A stretch of DNA of 64,000 nucleotides from Pseudomonas sp. P5_109 (GCF_034009455.1 NZ_CP125380.1:2149001-2213000), one strand, 5' to 3'; positions 9,913 to 20,123 are shown, numbered from the stretch's first letter. Made by a program: numbers and translations. The notes: generated from the sequence alone by a model not told the origin.

Positions 9913-10935
9913 ATGCAGGATTTGTTGATCTGGCGGATAGGGTGCTTTGTGTTGTTCGGCCTGGTGTCCGGTTGCGGCAACGAAGACGCCCTCGAAAGCT
10001 TCGGCGGTCCGACCATGGGCAGCACTTTTTCGATCAAGTATGTGCGCCATGCCGGCCTTGCGGCGCCGGACGCAGTCCGCGTTCAGGTCGAGCAGATCCT
10101 CGCTGATATTGACCGGCAAATGTCGACCTACCGCAGCGACTCGGACATCGAGCGCTTCAATGCATTGCCGGCCAACCGCTGTCAGGCAATGCCGGCGTCG
10201 ATCCTCGAACTGGTCCGCGTGGGCGAGCAACTGTCAGTGCAAAGCGACGGTTCCTACGATCTGACGGTGGAGCCGTTGTTGAATCTCTGGGGGTTCGGTC
10301 CGCAGGCCCGGGAAGAGAAAGTCCCGAGCGCCGAAGCCCTCGCCGAAGTCCGCCAGCGCGTCGGTCACCAGCACTTGCGCATCGAGGGCGACCGGTTATG
10401 CAAGGACGCTGCCGTCGAGGTCGACTTCAACAGCATTGCCGCCGGTTATGTGGTGGACACGATTGCCGCACGGCTCGAGGCGATGGGCATCCACGACTAT
10501 CTCGCCGAAGTCACGGGTGAGCTCAAGGCGGCCGGCAGGAAGCCTGACGGGTCGCCATGGCGCATCGCCCTGGAAGAACCGCGGGATGACCGGCAGGTGG
10601 CCGAGCGCGTCATTGTTGTCGATGGCTATGGCCTGTCCACTTCCGGCGACTACCGGAATTACTTCGAGCAGGGCGGTCGGCGCTTTTCCCACACCTTCGA
10701 TGCCCGCACCGGTGCGCCGGTCTCACATGACCTGGCGTCCGTCACGGTGATTCATCCTTCAGCGTTGATGGCCGATGGCTTATCGACGCTGTTGCTGATT
10801 CTCGGCCCGGAGCGCGGTTGGGACTACGCAGAAAAACACGATATCGGCGCATTTTTTGTGATTCGTGCCGATACAGGTTTCGTCACACGCAGCAGTCACG
10901 CTTTTGAACGCCTCAGTGGTAAAAAAACCGAATGA
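9913..10935 (+). CDS. apbE: FAD:protein FMN transferase (ApbE family) lipoprotein
   Basis: This about 340-residue protein belongs to the ApbE family, which attaches FMN covalently to Thr/Ser of target flavoproteins in the periplasm. Motifs seen are GGPTMGSTFSIKY, VEVDFNSIAAGYVVD, GELKAAGRKPDG, TSGDYRNYF and SHTFDARTGAP, all characteristic. The N-terminus ends in LVSGC, a lipobox, so it should be outer- or inner-membrane anchored. Start is uncertain: ATG 9886, ATG 9913 and TTG 9922 are all possible, with AGGGG at 9908-9912 fitting TTG 9922 best by spacing. No nqr or rnf genes, the usual targets, lie in the window, so its substrate must be encoded elsewhere. Confidence 0.88.
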   Translation: MQDLLIWRIGCFVLFGLVSGCGNEDALESFGGPTMGSTFSIKYVRHAGLAAPDAVRVQVEQILADIDRQMSTYRSDSDIERFNALPANRCQAMPASILELVRVGEQLSVQSDGSYDLTVEPLLNLWGFGPQAREEKVPSAEALAEVRQRVGHQHLRIEGDRLCKDAAVEVDFNSIAAGYVVDTIAARLEAMGIHDYLAEVTGELKAAGRKPDGSPWRIALEEPRDDRQVAERVIVVDGYGLSTSGDYRNYFEQGGRRFSHTFDARTGAPVSHDLASVTVIHPSALMADGLSTLLLILGPERGWDYAEKHDIGAFFVIRADTGFVTRSSHAFERLSGKKTE

Positions 10936-11142
10936 TTTCGGCGATTTGAGCATTGAAAACTGGCGTTGTAGCGCTGGCAAAAGTAGCCTACGACGCGACC
11001 AAGGGTTAATGTGCGCGGCGTTGACGCTTCTATAGACTGTGTCCGGGTTCTGCACTGGCCCCAAATTGTTCCTTCATGCCACACATTGGCGTGATTTAGC
11101 CGCAGGTGCCGAGGGTGCCGCGGCCTGTTCTGAGGAGTACGC

Positions 11143-12537
11143 ATGGCTGTCTACAACTACGACGTGGTGGTGTTGGGTTCCGGCCCGGCGGGGGAAGGCG
11201 CGGCAATGAACGCCGCCAAGGCAGGGCGCAAGGTCGCGATGGTCGATAGCCGTCGCCAGGTCGGCGGCAACTGCACTCACTTGGGCACCATCCCGTCCAA
11301 GGCACTGCGTCACTCGGTGCGGCAGATCATGCAGTTCAACACCAACCCGATGTTCCGGGCCATTGGTGAGCCGCGCTGGTTCTCGTTCCCGGACGTGTTG
11401 AAAAGCGCCGAGAAAGTCATCTCCAAGCAAGTCGCTTCGCGTACCGGCTACTACGCGCGTAACCGCGTCGACGTGTTCTTCGGCACCGGCAGTTTCGCCG
11501 ACGAGCAAACCATCGAAGTGGTCTGCGCCAACGGCGTGGTCGAAAAGCTGGTGGCCAAGCACATCATCATTGCTACCGGTTCGCGTCCTTATCGCCCGGC
11601 GGACATCGATTTCCACCACCCGCGTATCTACGATAGCGACACCATCCTCAGCCTCGGCCACACCCCGCGCAAACTCATCGTTTACGGCGCCGGCGTGATC
11701 GGTTGCGAATACGCCTCGATCTTCAGCGGTCTGGGTGTACTGGTCGAACTGGTGGACAACCGTGGCCAGTTGCTGAGTTTCCTCGACTCGGAAATTTCCC
11801 AGGCCCTGAGTTACCACTTCAGCAACAACAACATCACGGTTCGCCACAACGAAGACTACGACCGCGTCGAAGGCGTGGACAACGGTGTGATACTGCACCT
11901 CAAGTCCGGCAAGAAGATCAAGGCCGACGCCTTGCTCTGGTGCAACGGTCGTACCGGCAACACCGATCAGTTGGGTCTGGAAAACATCGGCGTGAAGGTC
12001 AACAGCCGTGGTCAGATCGAAGTCGACGAGGCGTACCGCACCTGCGTGCCGAACATCTACGGCGCCGGTGACGTGATCGGCTGGCCGAGCCTGGCCAGTG
12101 CCGCCCACGACCAGGGCCGTTCCGCCGCTGGCAGCATCGTCGATAACGGTAGCTGGCGCTTTGTGAATGATGTGCCGACCGGCATCTACACCATTCCGGA
12201 GATCAGCTCGATCGGCAAGAACGAGCAGGAACTGACCCAGGCCAAGGTGCCGTACGAAGTCGGCAAGGCGTTCTTCAAGAGCATGGCGCGCGCGCAGATC
12301 GCCGGCGAGCCGCAAGGCATGCTGAAGATCCTGTTCCACCGTGAAACCCTGGAAGTGCTGGGCGTTCACTGCTTCGGTTATCAGGCGTCGGAGATCGTGC
12401 ACATCGGTCAGGCGATCATGAACCAGCCGGGCGAACTGAACACGCTGAAGTACTTCGTCAACACCACGTTCAACTACCCGACCATGGCCGAAGCCTATCG
12501 GGTAGCCGCATACGACGGCCTCAACCGGCTTTTTTGA
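11143..12537 (+). CDS. sthA: Soluble pyridine nucleotide transhydrogenase
   Basis: This 464-residue FAD enzyme interconverts NADPH/NAD+ and NADP+/NADH without proton translocation. The N-terminal FAD fold shows [10 protein letters not shown]. The segment [15 protein letters not shown] has only one Cys where related disulfide reductases have CxxxxC, which is the known mark of SthA. The NAD(P) fold ([15 protein letters not shown]) and the C-terminal dimerisation domain are complete. GAGGAG-type Shine-Dalgarno bases precede the ATG. The gap of about 200 bases after apbE suggests its own promoter. Confidence 0.97.
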   Translation: MAVYNYDVVVLGSGPAGEGAAMNAAKAGRKVAMVDSRRQVGGNCTHLGTIPSKALRHSVRQIMQFNTNPMFRAIGEPRWFSFPDVLKSAEKVISKQVASRTGYYARNRVDVFFGTGSFADEQTIEVVCANGVVEKLVAKHIIIATGSRPYRPADIDFHHPRIYDSDTILSLGHTPRKLIVYGAGVIGCEYASIFSGLGVLVELVDNRGQLLSFLDSEISQALSYHFSNNNITVRHNEDYDRVEGVDNGVILHLKSGKKIKADALLWCNGRTGNTDQLGLENIGVKVNSRGQIEVDEAYRTCVPNIYGAGDVIGWPSLASAAHDQGRSAAGSIVDNGSWRFVNDVPTGIYTIPEISSIGKNEQELTQAKVPYEVGKAFFKSMARAQIAGEPQGMLKILFHRETLEVLGVHCFGYQASEIVHIGQAIMNQPGELNTLKYFVNTTFNYPTMAEAYRVAAYDGLNRLF

Positions 12538-12579
12538 GCGGCTCCGGCCGGTGGCCTGAGCCGGCCGGGGAGACCGATT

Positions 12580-13302
12580 TCAGCAATTCTCGAGCGTGGC
12601 AGTGGCCAAACCGGGAAAGTCTGTAATCAGGCTGTCAACGCCGAAGTCGGCGAGTCTGCGCATCAGCGCAGGCTCGTTGACGGTCCACACCGACACATGC
12701 AGCCCCTGACGCTGCGCTTTTTGCAGGCGTTCCGGCGTGCACAGGGTCCAGTTCAGCGCCAGAATCTCACAGCCATAGCTCGCCGCGACCTTCAGCGGGT
12801 CGAGCCAGGCGTACTCGGCCACCAGCCCGCGGGATACGTCCGGCACCAGCTCCAGCGCCGCCTTGAGCACTTCACGGGAGCTCGAGGTGATGGTCACCTT
12901 GTCCATCAGGCCATGGCGCTGCGCCATCTCGCGAATCGCCAGCACGGTGGTCGCGGCACGCATTCGTGATGCGCTCTTGACTTCCAGCTGCCAGTGATCG
13001 AAGTCGCACTTTTCGAACAGTTCTTCCAGCGTCGGGATCGGGCAGGGCTTGATCCAGCCGGGGCCGCCCTTGCGTGCGTCATAGGTCACAAGCTCGGCCG
13101 CCGTGTGCTCGACGACCTTGCCGCGACGGTCAGTGGTGCGTTTGAGGGTCGGGTCGTGGATGACCATCAGCTCGCCGTCGCTGGACAGGTGCAGGTCCAG
13201 TTCGCAACGACGTACGCCGTGCTTGAGACATTCCTGAAAGCTGGTCAGGGTGTTTTCCGGTGCTTCGCCCTTGGCGCCGCGATGGCCGTAGATGAGGGTC
13301 AC
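12580..13302 (-). CDS. Glycerophosphodiester phosphodiesterase
   Basis: This 240-residue protein is a cytosolic GDPD-type enzyme (no signal peptide) that hydrolyses glycerophosphodiesters to glycerol-3-phosphate and an alcohol. Seen are the catalytic opening YGHRGAKGEAPENTL, the metal ligand segment CELDLHLSSDGELMVIHD with HDPTLKRTT, and the late WTVNEPALM motif. The start is a GTG with AAGGAAG upstream. It begins 14 bases after the PilZ gene stop, so the two form an operon. Confidence 0.9.
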   Translation of the reverse strand: MTLIYGHRGAKGEAPENTLTSFQECLKHGVRRCELDLHLSSDGELMVIHDPTLKRTTDRRGKVVEHTAAELVTYDARKGGPGWIKPCPIPTLEELFEKCDFDHWQLEVKSASRMRAATTVLAIREMAQRHGLMDKVTITSSSREVLKAALELVPDVSRGLVAEYAWLDPLKVAASYGCEILALNWTLCTPERLQKAQRQGLHVSVWTVNEPALMRRLADFGVDSLITDFPGLATATLENC

Positions 13303-13316
13303 GGTTCTTCCTTAAT

Positions 13317-13898
13317 TTAATTGCCTGATTCGAGTTGTTCGCGGGCCAGGCGTCGTTCCTGGGCCTGCTTTTGCAAGATGTGGCGGGCCAACAGTTGGCG
13401 CTGGGCATCGGTCAGGTGTTCGAACTCGGTGCCAACGTCATAACCATCGCCCTTGCGGTCGCAATGGGTGACGCGGGCGCGCAGCAGCAGGCCCAGGGCT
13501 TGCGGCATCAGCACCAGCTTGACCGACAGGCGTGCGCCGGTGGCAATGGGCGAGGGATGCTGAAAGTCGATGCCGCCTTCGGAAATGATCACCGGCTGCG
13601 GTTCGCCGATCTGCCCGAGCACGGTGATGGCGATCACCTGGCTCAGCAAGTCGATGCGTTTGTTCTGGGATTTGAGGAACGCCGCGATGTTCCGGTCGCG
13701 TTCGCTGATCTGGCGCAACAGGTGTTGCGACTCGAATTCGCTCAGGTGCAGTTCGCTGAGCAAGTTGAAGAGCGGGGAAGCATCCTGCAACACTTCCTGG
13801 CCTGAGGCTTCGGTAGCGGACAGGGGCCGAATTTCCAGTGCGATCGTATCCTCGATACGGTAGTATTCGCGGCGATCTTCTTCATCTAATGTCGACAT
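13317..13898 (-). CDS. PilZ-domain protein
   Basis: This 193-residue protein carries an N-terminal REYYR, the RxxxR element of PilZ c-di-GMP receptors, then a central region and a C-terminal about 100-residue PilZ-like barrel. The second motif, normally (D/N)xSxxG, reads as I-I-S-E-G-G, so the acidic or amide residue is missing and ligand binding may differ. It is transcribed first in a two-gene unit with the GDPD and is divergent from lolC. The target process cannot be told from the sequence. Confidence 0.8.
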   Translation of the reverse strand: MSTLDEEDRREYYRIEDTIALEIRPLSATEASGQEVLQDASPLFNLLSELHLSEFESQHLLRQISERDRNIAAFLKSQNKRIDLLSQVIAITVLGQIGEPQPVIISEGGIDFQHPSPIATGARLSVKLVLMPQALGLLLRARVTHCDRKGDGYDVGTEFEHLTDAQRQLLARHILQKQAQERRLAREQLESGN

Positions 13899-13992
13899 GG
13901 CGAACCCATGGTAGCGGCGGTGGTCTGAGTGTAAAGCTGGTTATCGACCCCCGCCACAAGGACGTTCCTTTTCCCTCCGAACAAGCCCCGAC

Positions 13993-15243
13993 ATGTTCAG
14001 ACCTCTCTTCGTATTTATCGGCACGCGTTACACCCGTGCAAAGCGTCGCAATCATTTTGTGTCATTCATTTCCCTGACTTCGATGATCGGGCTCGCCCTT
14101 GGCGTGGTCGTGATGATCGTGGTGCTGTCGGTGATGAACGGCTTCGATCATGAGATGCGCACCCGCGTGCTGGGCATGGTGCCCCACGCGACCATCGAGT
14201 CCGGCGAGCCGATCAGCGATTGGCAAAGCCTGGCGGCCAAGGTCAAGCAGAACCCGCAGGTGACGGCGGTGGCGCCGTTTACGCAAATGCAGGGTTTGCT
14301 GACCAATAACGGCAAGGTCTCGAAAGTCCTGCTCAATGCCATCGACCCGGCGCAAGAACGCCAGGTGTCGATCATTGATCACTTCATGACCCAGGGCAAA
14401 CTCGACGACCTGGTGCCGGGCGAGTTCGGCATCGTCATCGGCGACAAGGCCGCGGCCAAGCTCGGCGCCGCGATCGGCGACAAGCTGACCTTCGTCGCGC
14501 CGGAAGTCACCGTGACCCCGGCCGGGATGTTCCCGCGCATGAAGCGCTTTACCGTGGTCGGCATCTTCCATGTCGGCGCCGGTGAGCTCGATGGCTACCT
14601 GGGCGTCACCAACCTGCAGGATCTGGCCCGGCTGCACCGCTGGAAACCGGATCAGGTGCAGGGCCTGCGCCTGAAGTTCGACGATCTGTTCCAGGCGCCA
14701 CGCACTGCGTGGAGCATCGCCCGCGATCTCGGCGAAGACCGCTTCTACGCCCGCGACTGGACCCGTACCCACGGCAACCTGTACCAGGCGATCCGCATGG
14801 AAAAAGCCATGATCGGCCTGTTGTTGCTGCTGATCGTCGCCGTTGCGGCATTCAACATCATTTCCACGCTGGTGATGGTGGTGAACGACAAGAAGGGCGA
14901 CATCGCGATCCTGCGCACGCTGGGCGCCACGCCGGGCACGATCATGCGCACGTTCATGGTGCAAGGCACCGTCATTGGCGTAGTCGGTACCGCGATCGGT
15001 GCCGTGGTCGGGATCTTCGCCGCGCTGAATGTCAGTGCCGCGATCTCGGCCCTCGAAGGCTTGATCGGGCACAAGTTCCTCAACGCCGACGTGTACTTCA
15101 TCGATTACCTGCCGTCGCAGGTGCAGAGCCAGGACGTGGTGATGGTCTGCTCCGCGGCGTTGGTCCTGAGTTTCCTCGCCACCCTGTATCCAGCCTGGCG
15201 TGCCGCGCGCACCCAGCCTGCGGAGGCGCTACGTTATGAGTGA
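13993..15243 (+). CDS. lolC: Lipoprotein-releasing ABC permease LolC
   Basis: This 416-residue protein is an inner-membrane subunit of the LolCDE machine that extracts outer-membrane lipoproteins and passes them to LolA. It has the family topology: one N-terminal TM helix ([18 protein letters not shown]), a periplasmic domain of about 220 residues, then three C-terminal TM helices including the FtsX-type core ([22 protein letters not shown]). It overlaps lolD by 8 bases. It and the gene at 15998 are close paralogues, and which corresponds to E. coli LolC or LolE is a naming choice. Confidence 0.93.
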   Translation: MFRPLFVFIGTRYTRAKRRNHFVSFISLTSMIGLALGVVVMIVVLSVMNGFDHEMRTRVLGMVPHATIESGEPISDWQSLAAKVKQNPQVTAVAPFTQMQGLLTNNGKVSKVLLNAIDPAQERQVSIIDHFMTQGKLDDLVPGEFGIVIGDKAAAKLGAAIGDKLTFVAPEVTVTPAGMFPRMKRFTVVGIFHVGAGELDGYLGVTNLQDLARLHRWKPDQVQGLRLKFDDLFQAPRTAWSIARDLGEDRFYARDWTRTHGNLYQAIRMEKAMIGLLLLLIVAVAAFNIISTLVMVVNDKKGDIAILRTLGATPGTIMRTFMVQGTVIGVVGTAIGAVVGIFAALNVSAAISALEGLIGHKFLNADVYFIDYLPSQVQSQDVVMVCSAALVLSFLATLYPAWRAARTQPAEALRYE

Positions 15244-15934
15244 GTCGGGCATGAGTGATAAAGCAATCTTGAGCTGCCGCAGCTTGGGCAAATCCTACGA
15301 GGAAGGCCCGGAATCGGTGGAAGTGTTGGCCGGCCTGCAACTGGAGTTGCACCCGGGTGAGCGTGTGGCGATCGTCGGCAAGTCGGGCTCGGGCAAAAGT
15401 ACCTTGCTCAATCTGCTGGGCGGCCTCGATACGCCGACCACGGGCAGCGTCTGGCTCGACGGTGAAGAGCTGTCGGCGCTGAGCGAGAAGAAGCGCGGCC
15501 TGCTGCGCAATCGCGCCCTCGGCTTCGTGTACCAGTTCCACCACCTGCTGGCGGAATTCACCGCCCTGGAAAACGTCTGCATGCCGCTGCTGATCGGCAA
15601 GACCGCGATCCCGGAAGCACGCCAGCGTGCCACGGCGTTGCTGGAGCGGGTAGGGCTGGGCCATCGCCTGGAGCACAAACCGGCCGAATTGTCCGGTGGT
15701 GAGCGTCAGCGCGTGGCCATCGCCCGCGCCCTGGTGAACAATCCGGGCCTGGTGATGCTCGACGAACCGACCGGCAACCTCGATTCCCACACCGCCCAGG
15801 GCATCCAGGACTTGATGCTGGAGCTCAGCACCTCGATGCGCACGGCGTTCCTGGTGGTGACCCACGACATGAACCTGGCCCGCCAGATGGATCGCGTCCT
15901 GCACCTGCAGGAAGGTTGCCTCACGCCCATCTGA
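15236..15934 (+). CDS. lolD: Lipoprotein-releasing ABC ATPase LolD
   Basis: This 232-residue ATPase powers LolCDE. Walker A (GKSGSGKST), the Q loop, the signature [15 protein letters not shown], Walker B ([11 protein letters not shown]) and the H-loop histidine (VVTHD) are all present. The ATG at 15236 is supported by CGGAGG at 15220-15225. A second ATG at 15251 would give 227 residues, the length usual in the genus. The start overlaps the lolC stop, implying translational coupling. Confidence 0.95.
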   Translation: MSESGMSDKAILSCRSLGKSYEEGPESVEVLAGLQLELHPGERVAIVGKSGSGKSTLLNLLGGLDTPTTGSVWLDGEELSALSEKKRGLLRNRALGFVYQFHHLLAEFTALENVCMPLLIGKTAIPEARQRATALLERVGLGHRLEHKPAELSGGERQRVAIARALVNNPGLVMLDEPTGNLDSHTAQGIQDLMLELSTSMRTAFLVVTHDMNLARQMDRVLHLQEGCLTPI

Positions 15935-15943
15935 TTGGCTGAA

Positions 15944-15980
15944 ACCCGATGCCCGGAAAGGCGTCGGGTCTTTTATTTTT
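15944..15980 (+). terminator. Terminator-like hairpin between lolD and lolE
   Basis: ACCCGATGCC (15944-15953) pairs with GGCGTCGGGT (15960-15969) with one G-U, followed by TTTTATTTTT. It lies inside what is otherwise a single operon, 9 bases after lolD. Confidence 0.7.
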
Positions 15981-15997
15981 ATACGGTGCACCAGCGA

Positions 15998-17242
15998 ATG
16001 TTCAGACCGTTATCGATCTTTATCGGCACGCGCTATACCCGCGCCAAGCGCCGCAATCGCTTTGTCTCCTTCATCTCGATGACCTCGATGATCGGCCTCG
16101 CCCTGGGCGTGCTGGCGATGATCGTGGTGTTGTCGGTGATGAACGGCTTCCAGCGCGAAATGAGCTCGCGGATCCTCGGCATGGTGCCGCACGCCACCAT
16201 CGTCGGCGTCAACCCGATTGATGACTGGAAGCCCGTAGCGGATGCCGCGATGAAAAACCCGGAAGTGACGGCGGCGGTGCCATTCACCGAGATGGAAGGC
16301 ATGCTGTCCTACAAGGGCACGATGCAGCCCATCCAGGTCAGCGGTGTCGACCCGGCGCTGGAAGGCCAGGTGTCGATCGTCGCCAAGCACATCGTCCAGG
16401 GCAGTCTCGAGGCCCTGAAGCCGGGCGAATTCGGCGTGGTGATCGGCGAGATCACGGCACGCCGCTTCCGCTTGAACGTCGGCGACAAGATCACCCTGAT
16501 CGTGCCGGAAGTCAGCAATGCGCCGGGGGGCATTACCCCGCGCATGCAACGACTGAACGTGGTCGGCGTGTTCAAGGTCGGTGCCGAACTGGACGGCACC
16601 ATGGCGCTGATCCACATGGCCGATGCCGCGCAGATGCAGCACTGGGAACCGAACCAGGTGCAGAGCGTGCGCCTGGCGGTGAAGGACCTGTATGCCGCGC
16701 CGCAAGTGTCGAGCGACATCGCCACGGGCCTGGGCGCCGCCTACAAGGCTGACGACTGGACCCACACCCAGGGCAGCCTGTTCAGTGCGATGAAGATGGA
16801 AAAAACCATGATCGGCCTGCTGTTGCTGATGATCGTCGCAGTGGCGGCGTTCAACATCATTGCGACCCTGATCATGGTGGTGAACGACAAGGGCGCGGAT
16901 ATCGCGATCCTGCGCACCATCGGCGCCACACCACGGCAGATCATGGCGATCTTCGTGGTGCAGGGCACGGTGATCGGTATCGTCGGCACCTTGATTGGCG
17001 GTGTGTTGGGCGTGATTGCCGCGCTGAACGTCAGCCAGATCGTAGGCTGGATCGAGCGGGTCAGCGGGCAGCACATCTTCAGTTCCGACGTGTATTTCGT
17101 CAGCAACCTGCCGTCCGAGCTGCAAGGCGGGGACGTGGCGTTGATCTGCACGGCGGGCTTCGTCTTGAGCTTCCTGGCTACCGTTTACCCGGCATGGCGG
17201 GCGGCGAAGATCGAGCCGGCTCATGCGTTGCGCTATTCGTAA
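15998..17242 (+). CDS. lolE: Lipoprotein-releasing ABC permease LolE
   Basis: This 414-residue protein is a second Lol permease, strongly similar over its whole length to the one at 13993 (both begin [18 protein letters not shown]). The topology is the same: one N-terminal TM helix, a large periplasmic domain and three C-terminal helices. A longer open frame begins at 15935 but runs through the terminator-like hairpin. The ATG at 15998 matches the paralogue's N-terminus. It likely forms the heterodimer partner of LolC. A REP pair follows. Confidence 0.93.
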   Translation: MFRPLSIFIGTRYTRAKRRNRFVSFISMTSMIGLALGVLAMIVVLSVMNGFQREMSSRILGMVPHATIVGVNPIDDWKPVADAAMKNPEVTAAVPFTEMEGMLSYKGTMQPIQVSGVDPALEGQVSIVAKHIVQGSLEALKPGEFGVVIGEITARRFRLNVGDKITLIVPEVSNAPGGITPRMQRLNVVGVFKVGAELDGTMALIHMADAAQMQHWEPNQVQSVRLAVKDLYAAPQVSSDIATGLGAAYKADDWTHTQGSLFSAMKMEKTMIGLLLLMIVAVAAFNIIATLIMVVNDKGADIAILRTIGATPRQIMAIFVVQGTVIGIVGTLIGGVLGVIAALNVSQIVGWIERVSGQHIFSSDVYFVSNLPSELQGGDVALICTAGFVLSFLATVYPAWRAAKIEPAHALRYS

Positions 17243-17256
17243 GCCGTTACACCGCT

Positions 17257-17322
17257 TTCGCGAGCAAGCCCGCTCCCACAAGGGAATGCATTCCAAATGT
17301 GGGAGCGGGCTTGCTCGCGAAG
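17257..17322. repeat. Inverted REP pair
   Basis: Two copies (17257-17280 and 17298-17322) of the same REP palindrome face each other across 17 bases, between convergent lolE and cinS. Confidence 0.85.
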
Positions 17323-17340
17323 GGGCCGGAACTACTGGCC

Positions 17341-18690
17341 TCAATCTTCTTTTGGCAACTCAATCACAAACCTGGTCCACCCCTTCTCCGATTCACAATG
17401 AATCTGCCCGCCATGGGCTCGGATGATCGACTGGGTGATCGCCAGTCCCAATCCCGCATGCTCACTGCTGCCTTCACGACGTGCTGGATCGGCCCGGTAA
17501 AACCGGTCAAACAGGCGCGGCAATAGATCTCCGGCAATCTGTTGGCCCGTATTTTCAACGGTCAGACGCAACTCTTTTGGCTGATCGACGATTCGCACCC
17601 GAACCTCGCCCCCGGTCGGCGTGAACCGCAGCGCGTTGTCCAGCAGGTTCGACAACGCCCGCCGCAACATGCTGCGGTCACCTTCGATACGGGCATTGCC
17701 GTCACGACTCAGTTTTACCTGCGCGTCTTCGGCCAATGGCGCAAAGAACTCCAGCAGCAGATCCGCTTCCTCCGCCAGTTCCAGCGCTTCGCGTTTGGGA
17801 ATCAGCAAGCCGTGGTCAGCCTTGGCCAGATAGAGCATGTCGTTGACCAGTTGCGCCATCCATTGCAGCTCTTCGAGGTTGCTGTGCAGCGCCTCGCGAT
17901 AGTCCTCGAGGGGGCGAGGGCGGGTGAGGGTGACCTGGGTGTGGGTCAGCAGGTTCGACAGTGGCGTGCGCAGTTCATGGGCAATGTCAGCGGAGAACGC
18001 GGACAGGCGCTGAAACGAGTCGTCGAGGCGTCCGAGCATGGCGTTGAAGTTGTGGGCCATTTCCGCCAGCTCCGGCGGCATGTTTTCTTCAGGCAACCGC
18101 GAGTTCAGCGATTGCGCGGAAACACCGCTGGCCACCGCGCTGATGCGCCGCAACGGGCGCAAGCCGCTGCGTGCCGCCCAGGCGCCCAGCAGCGCGGTGG
18201 CCAGGGCGGACAGGCCGACGGTCAGCCAGATCAAATGCTGCATGCGTTGCAGGAAGTGCTGGTGGTGAGTGATATCCAGCAGCAGGGTCAGTTGCGGCGA
18301 CTCGGGTTTGTCCACGAAAAGCAGCGCATTCAGTACGCGGTAATCGGTGCCTTCGTGGCTCACCGTCGACAATCCGGGCTGGCTCGGTAACGCCTGCGGA
18401 ATGTTGGTCGAACTGTCGTACCGGCGCTGGCCGTCGCTGCCAGTGATGCGCAGGGACAGGTCAGCCTGCCGGCTCAGTTCTTCGGCCAGCTTCGTTTCGC
18501 TGTCACTCGACTGATAGTCGTGCAGGGCCCGGCGCAAGCCAATCAGCTTGCCGTCCAGCAGTTGCTGGTCGAGCTCAACGAAGTGCGCTTCGCTGGCGCG
18601 GCTGAACAGCACCCCGGCGAACAACGACACCACGGCGGTGCACGCCGCAAACAGCAGCGCCAGGCGGCTGCTCAAGGACAGTCGGCGCAT
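17341..18690 (-). CDS. cinS: Copper-type sensor histidine kinase CinS
   Basis: This 449-residue membrane kinase is of the CusS/CopS heavy-metal class. It has TM1 at about 8-30, a periplasmic sensor loop to about 150, TM2 at about 152-175, a HAMP domain, HisKA with AHELRTPLSNLL (phospho-accepting His238), and a HATPase domain with SNLLDNALRF and GLGLAI. The stop/start overlap with the response regulator (one base) shows co-translation. Its placement beside cinR and opposite cinA and queF matches the copper-inducible cinRS/cinAQ locus known from P. putida, so copper sensing is the likely input. Confidence 0.88.
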   Translation of the reverse strand: MRRLSLSSRLALLFAACTAVVSLFAGVLFSRASEAHFVELDQQLLDGKLIGLRRALHDYQSSDSETKLAEELSRQADLSLRITGSDGQRRYDSSTNIPQALPSQPGLSTVSHEGTDYRVLNALLFVDKPESPQLTLLLDITHHQHFLQRMQHLIWLTVGLSALATALLGAWAARSGLRPLRRISAVASGVSAQSLNSRLPEENMPPELAEMAHNFNAMLGRLDDSFQRLSAFSADIAHELRTPLSNLLTHTQVTLTRPRPLEDYREALHSNLEELQWMAQLVNDMLYLAKADHGLLIPKREALELAEEADLLLEFFAPLAEDAQVKLSRDGNARIEGDRSMLRRALSNLLDNALRFTPTGGEVRVRIVDQPKELRLTVENTGQQIAGDLLPRLFDRFYRADPARREGSSEHAGLGLAITQSIIRAHGGQIHCESEKGWTRFVIELPKED

Positions 18691-19370
18691 CAGGCGGGGC
18701 GCTCTTCAAGGACGTAGCCCATGCCGCGCACGGTGTGAATCAGCTTGTTGGGGAATTCATCGTCGATTTTCAGGCGCAGGCGACGGATCGCCACCTCGAT
18801 GACATTGGTGTCGCTGTCGAAATTCATGTCCCAGACCTGGGATGCAATCAGCGACTTGGGCAGGACTTCGCCCTGGCGGCGCAGGAGCATTTCCAGCAGG
18901 GCGAACTCCTTGGCGGTCAGGTCGATACGCTGGCCACTGCGTTCGACCCGGCGCCGGATCAGGTCCAGGCGCAAATCGGCCAGTTGCAGGCTGGTTTCCT
19001 GGGGCGTGGTGCTGCCGCGACGCAATAGGCTGCGGACCCGGGCCAGCAGTTCGGAAAAGGCAAATGGCTTGACCAGATAGTCATCGGCGCCCAGTTCGAG
19101 GCCGTGAACCCTGTCCTCCACGGCGTCACGGGCGGTCAGGAACAGTACAGGCGTGTCCAGGCCGGCGCTGCGTACCGCTTGCAGAATCTGCCAGCCATCA
19201 CGGCCGGGCAGCATCACATCGAGAATCAGCAGGGCATAATCGCCGCTGAGGGCCAATTGCTGACCGGTGTTGCCGTCGGCCACCAGTTCCGTGTTGAACC
19301 CGGCCTCGGCCAGGCCCTGGCGCAGGTAATGGCCGGTTTTCGGTTGGTCTTCGACGATCAGCAGTTTCAT
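18690..19370 (-). CDS. cinR: Copper response regulator CinR
   Basis: This 226-residue OmpR/PhoB-family regulator has a receiver domain with acidic pocket E7-D8, phosphorylation site D51 ([10 protein letters not shown]) and K101-region, and a C-terminal winged helix ending in [14 protein letters not shown] and [12 protein letters not shown]. It belongs to the heavy-metal group (CopR/CusR/IrlR). It is divergent from cinA across a 155-base region that contains the predicted binding box at 19430-19462, and a similar box lies upstream of copA at 62497-62514. Confidence 0.9.
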   Translation of the reverse strand: MKLLIVEDQPKTGHYLRQGLAEAGFNTELVADGNTGQQLALSGDYALLILDVMLPGRDGWQILQAVRSAGLDTPVLFLTARDAVEDRVHGLELGADDYLVKPFAFSELLARVRSLLRRGSTTPQETSLQLADLRLDLIRRRVERSGQRIDLTAKEFALLEMLLRRQGEVLPKSLIASQVWDMNFDSDTNVIEVAIRRLRLKIDDEFPNKLIHTVRGMGYVLEERPA

Positions 19371-19429
19371 GGGCGACTCTGGGCAAATGGTACGAACGCT
19401 TTATACCGTGGGCAGCGTTCATACAGGTC

Positions 19430-19462
19430 AACCTGACAAAGTTGTAATCTGGCTGTCAGGTT
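19430..19462 (+). promoter_or_regulatory. Predicted CinR/Cop box upstream of cinA
   Basis: AACCTGACA (19430-19438) and TGTCAGGTT (19454-19462) form a perfect 9-base inverted repeat with a 15-base spacer. Within it TGACAAAGTTGTAAT (19434-19448) resembles the cop-box type sites of CopR-like regulators. A -10-like TAGAGT starts at 19482, 33 bases past the inner box. It serves divergent cinR and cinA. A near copy is found ahead of copA. Confidence 0.65.
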
Positions 19463-19525
19463 ACGGGCAGTGCTGGCAGTTTAGAGTTTTACGCATGCTG
19501 AGCCTTACCTTGTTGGAGTACGACG

Positions 19526-20062
19526 ATGTTTTTACGCAAATCCGTGACGCAAATCCTCTGTTTGCTGGCACTGAGTTCACCGGTGTGGGCGGACGCCGGG
19601 CATACCTACGATTTCGGCCAGCCAGCCCCGGCGGCCCAGGCGACCCGCAGTGTCGAGGTGGTCATGGGAGACATGTCCTTCACGCCGAAAGCCATCGATA
19701 TCAAGGCCGGGGAGACCGTGCGCTTCGTGCTGGTCAATAAAGGCCAGTTGTTGCATGAGTTCAACCTGGGGGATGCGGCGATGCACGCCAGGCACCAGCA
19801 GGAAATGTTGCAGATGCAGCAGGACGGCATGCTGACGCCCACCGGCATGAAGGCCATGGACCACGGCAACATGGCCGGCATGGATCACAGTAAAATGGAC
19901 CACGGCATGAAGCACGACGACCCCAACAGCGTGCTGGTGGAGCCGGGCAAGACCGGCGAGTTGACCTGGACCTTCAGCAAGGCCACCAACCTGGAATTTG
20001 CCTGCAATATCCCCGGCCATTACCAGGCCGGCATGGTTGGCAAACTGACTGTCAGTCAGTAA
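19526..20062 (+). CDS. cinA: Copper-inducible cupredoxin CinA
   Basis: This 178-residue protein is an azurin/plastocyanin-like periplasmic copper protein. It has a signal peptide cleaved near WADA-G (residue 23-25). Type-1 copper ligands are visible as H77 (LLHEF), C160 (FACNIPGH), H165 and M170. A Met/His-rich insert at about 108-130 (repeated MDH and MAG) adds likely extra copper sites. In P. putida the equivalent CinA is strongly copper-induced by CinRS. Here too it faces cinR across the predicted box and is followed by queF. Confidence 0.9.
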   Translation: MFLRKSVTQILCLLALSSPVWADAGHTYDFGQPAPAAQATRSVEVVMGDMSFTPKAIDIKAGETVRFVLVNKGQLLHEFNLGDAAMHARHQQEMLQMQQDGMLTPTGMKAMDHGNMAGMDHSKMDHGMKHDDPNSVLVEPGKTGELTWTFSKATNLEFACNIPGHYQAGMVGKLTVSQ

Positions 20063-20123
20063 GCACTCAAAGGCGCGAGCAAAGGCTGATAGAATCTGCT
20101 GATTCTTCAGTCAGGTTTCCGCC

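Noticed and set aside
11074..12402. A 442-codon minus-strand frame
   Set aside because: Antisense to sthA, which is full-length and recognisable.
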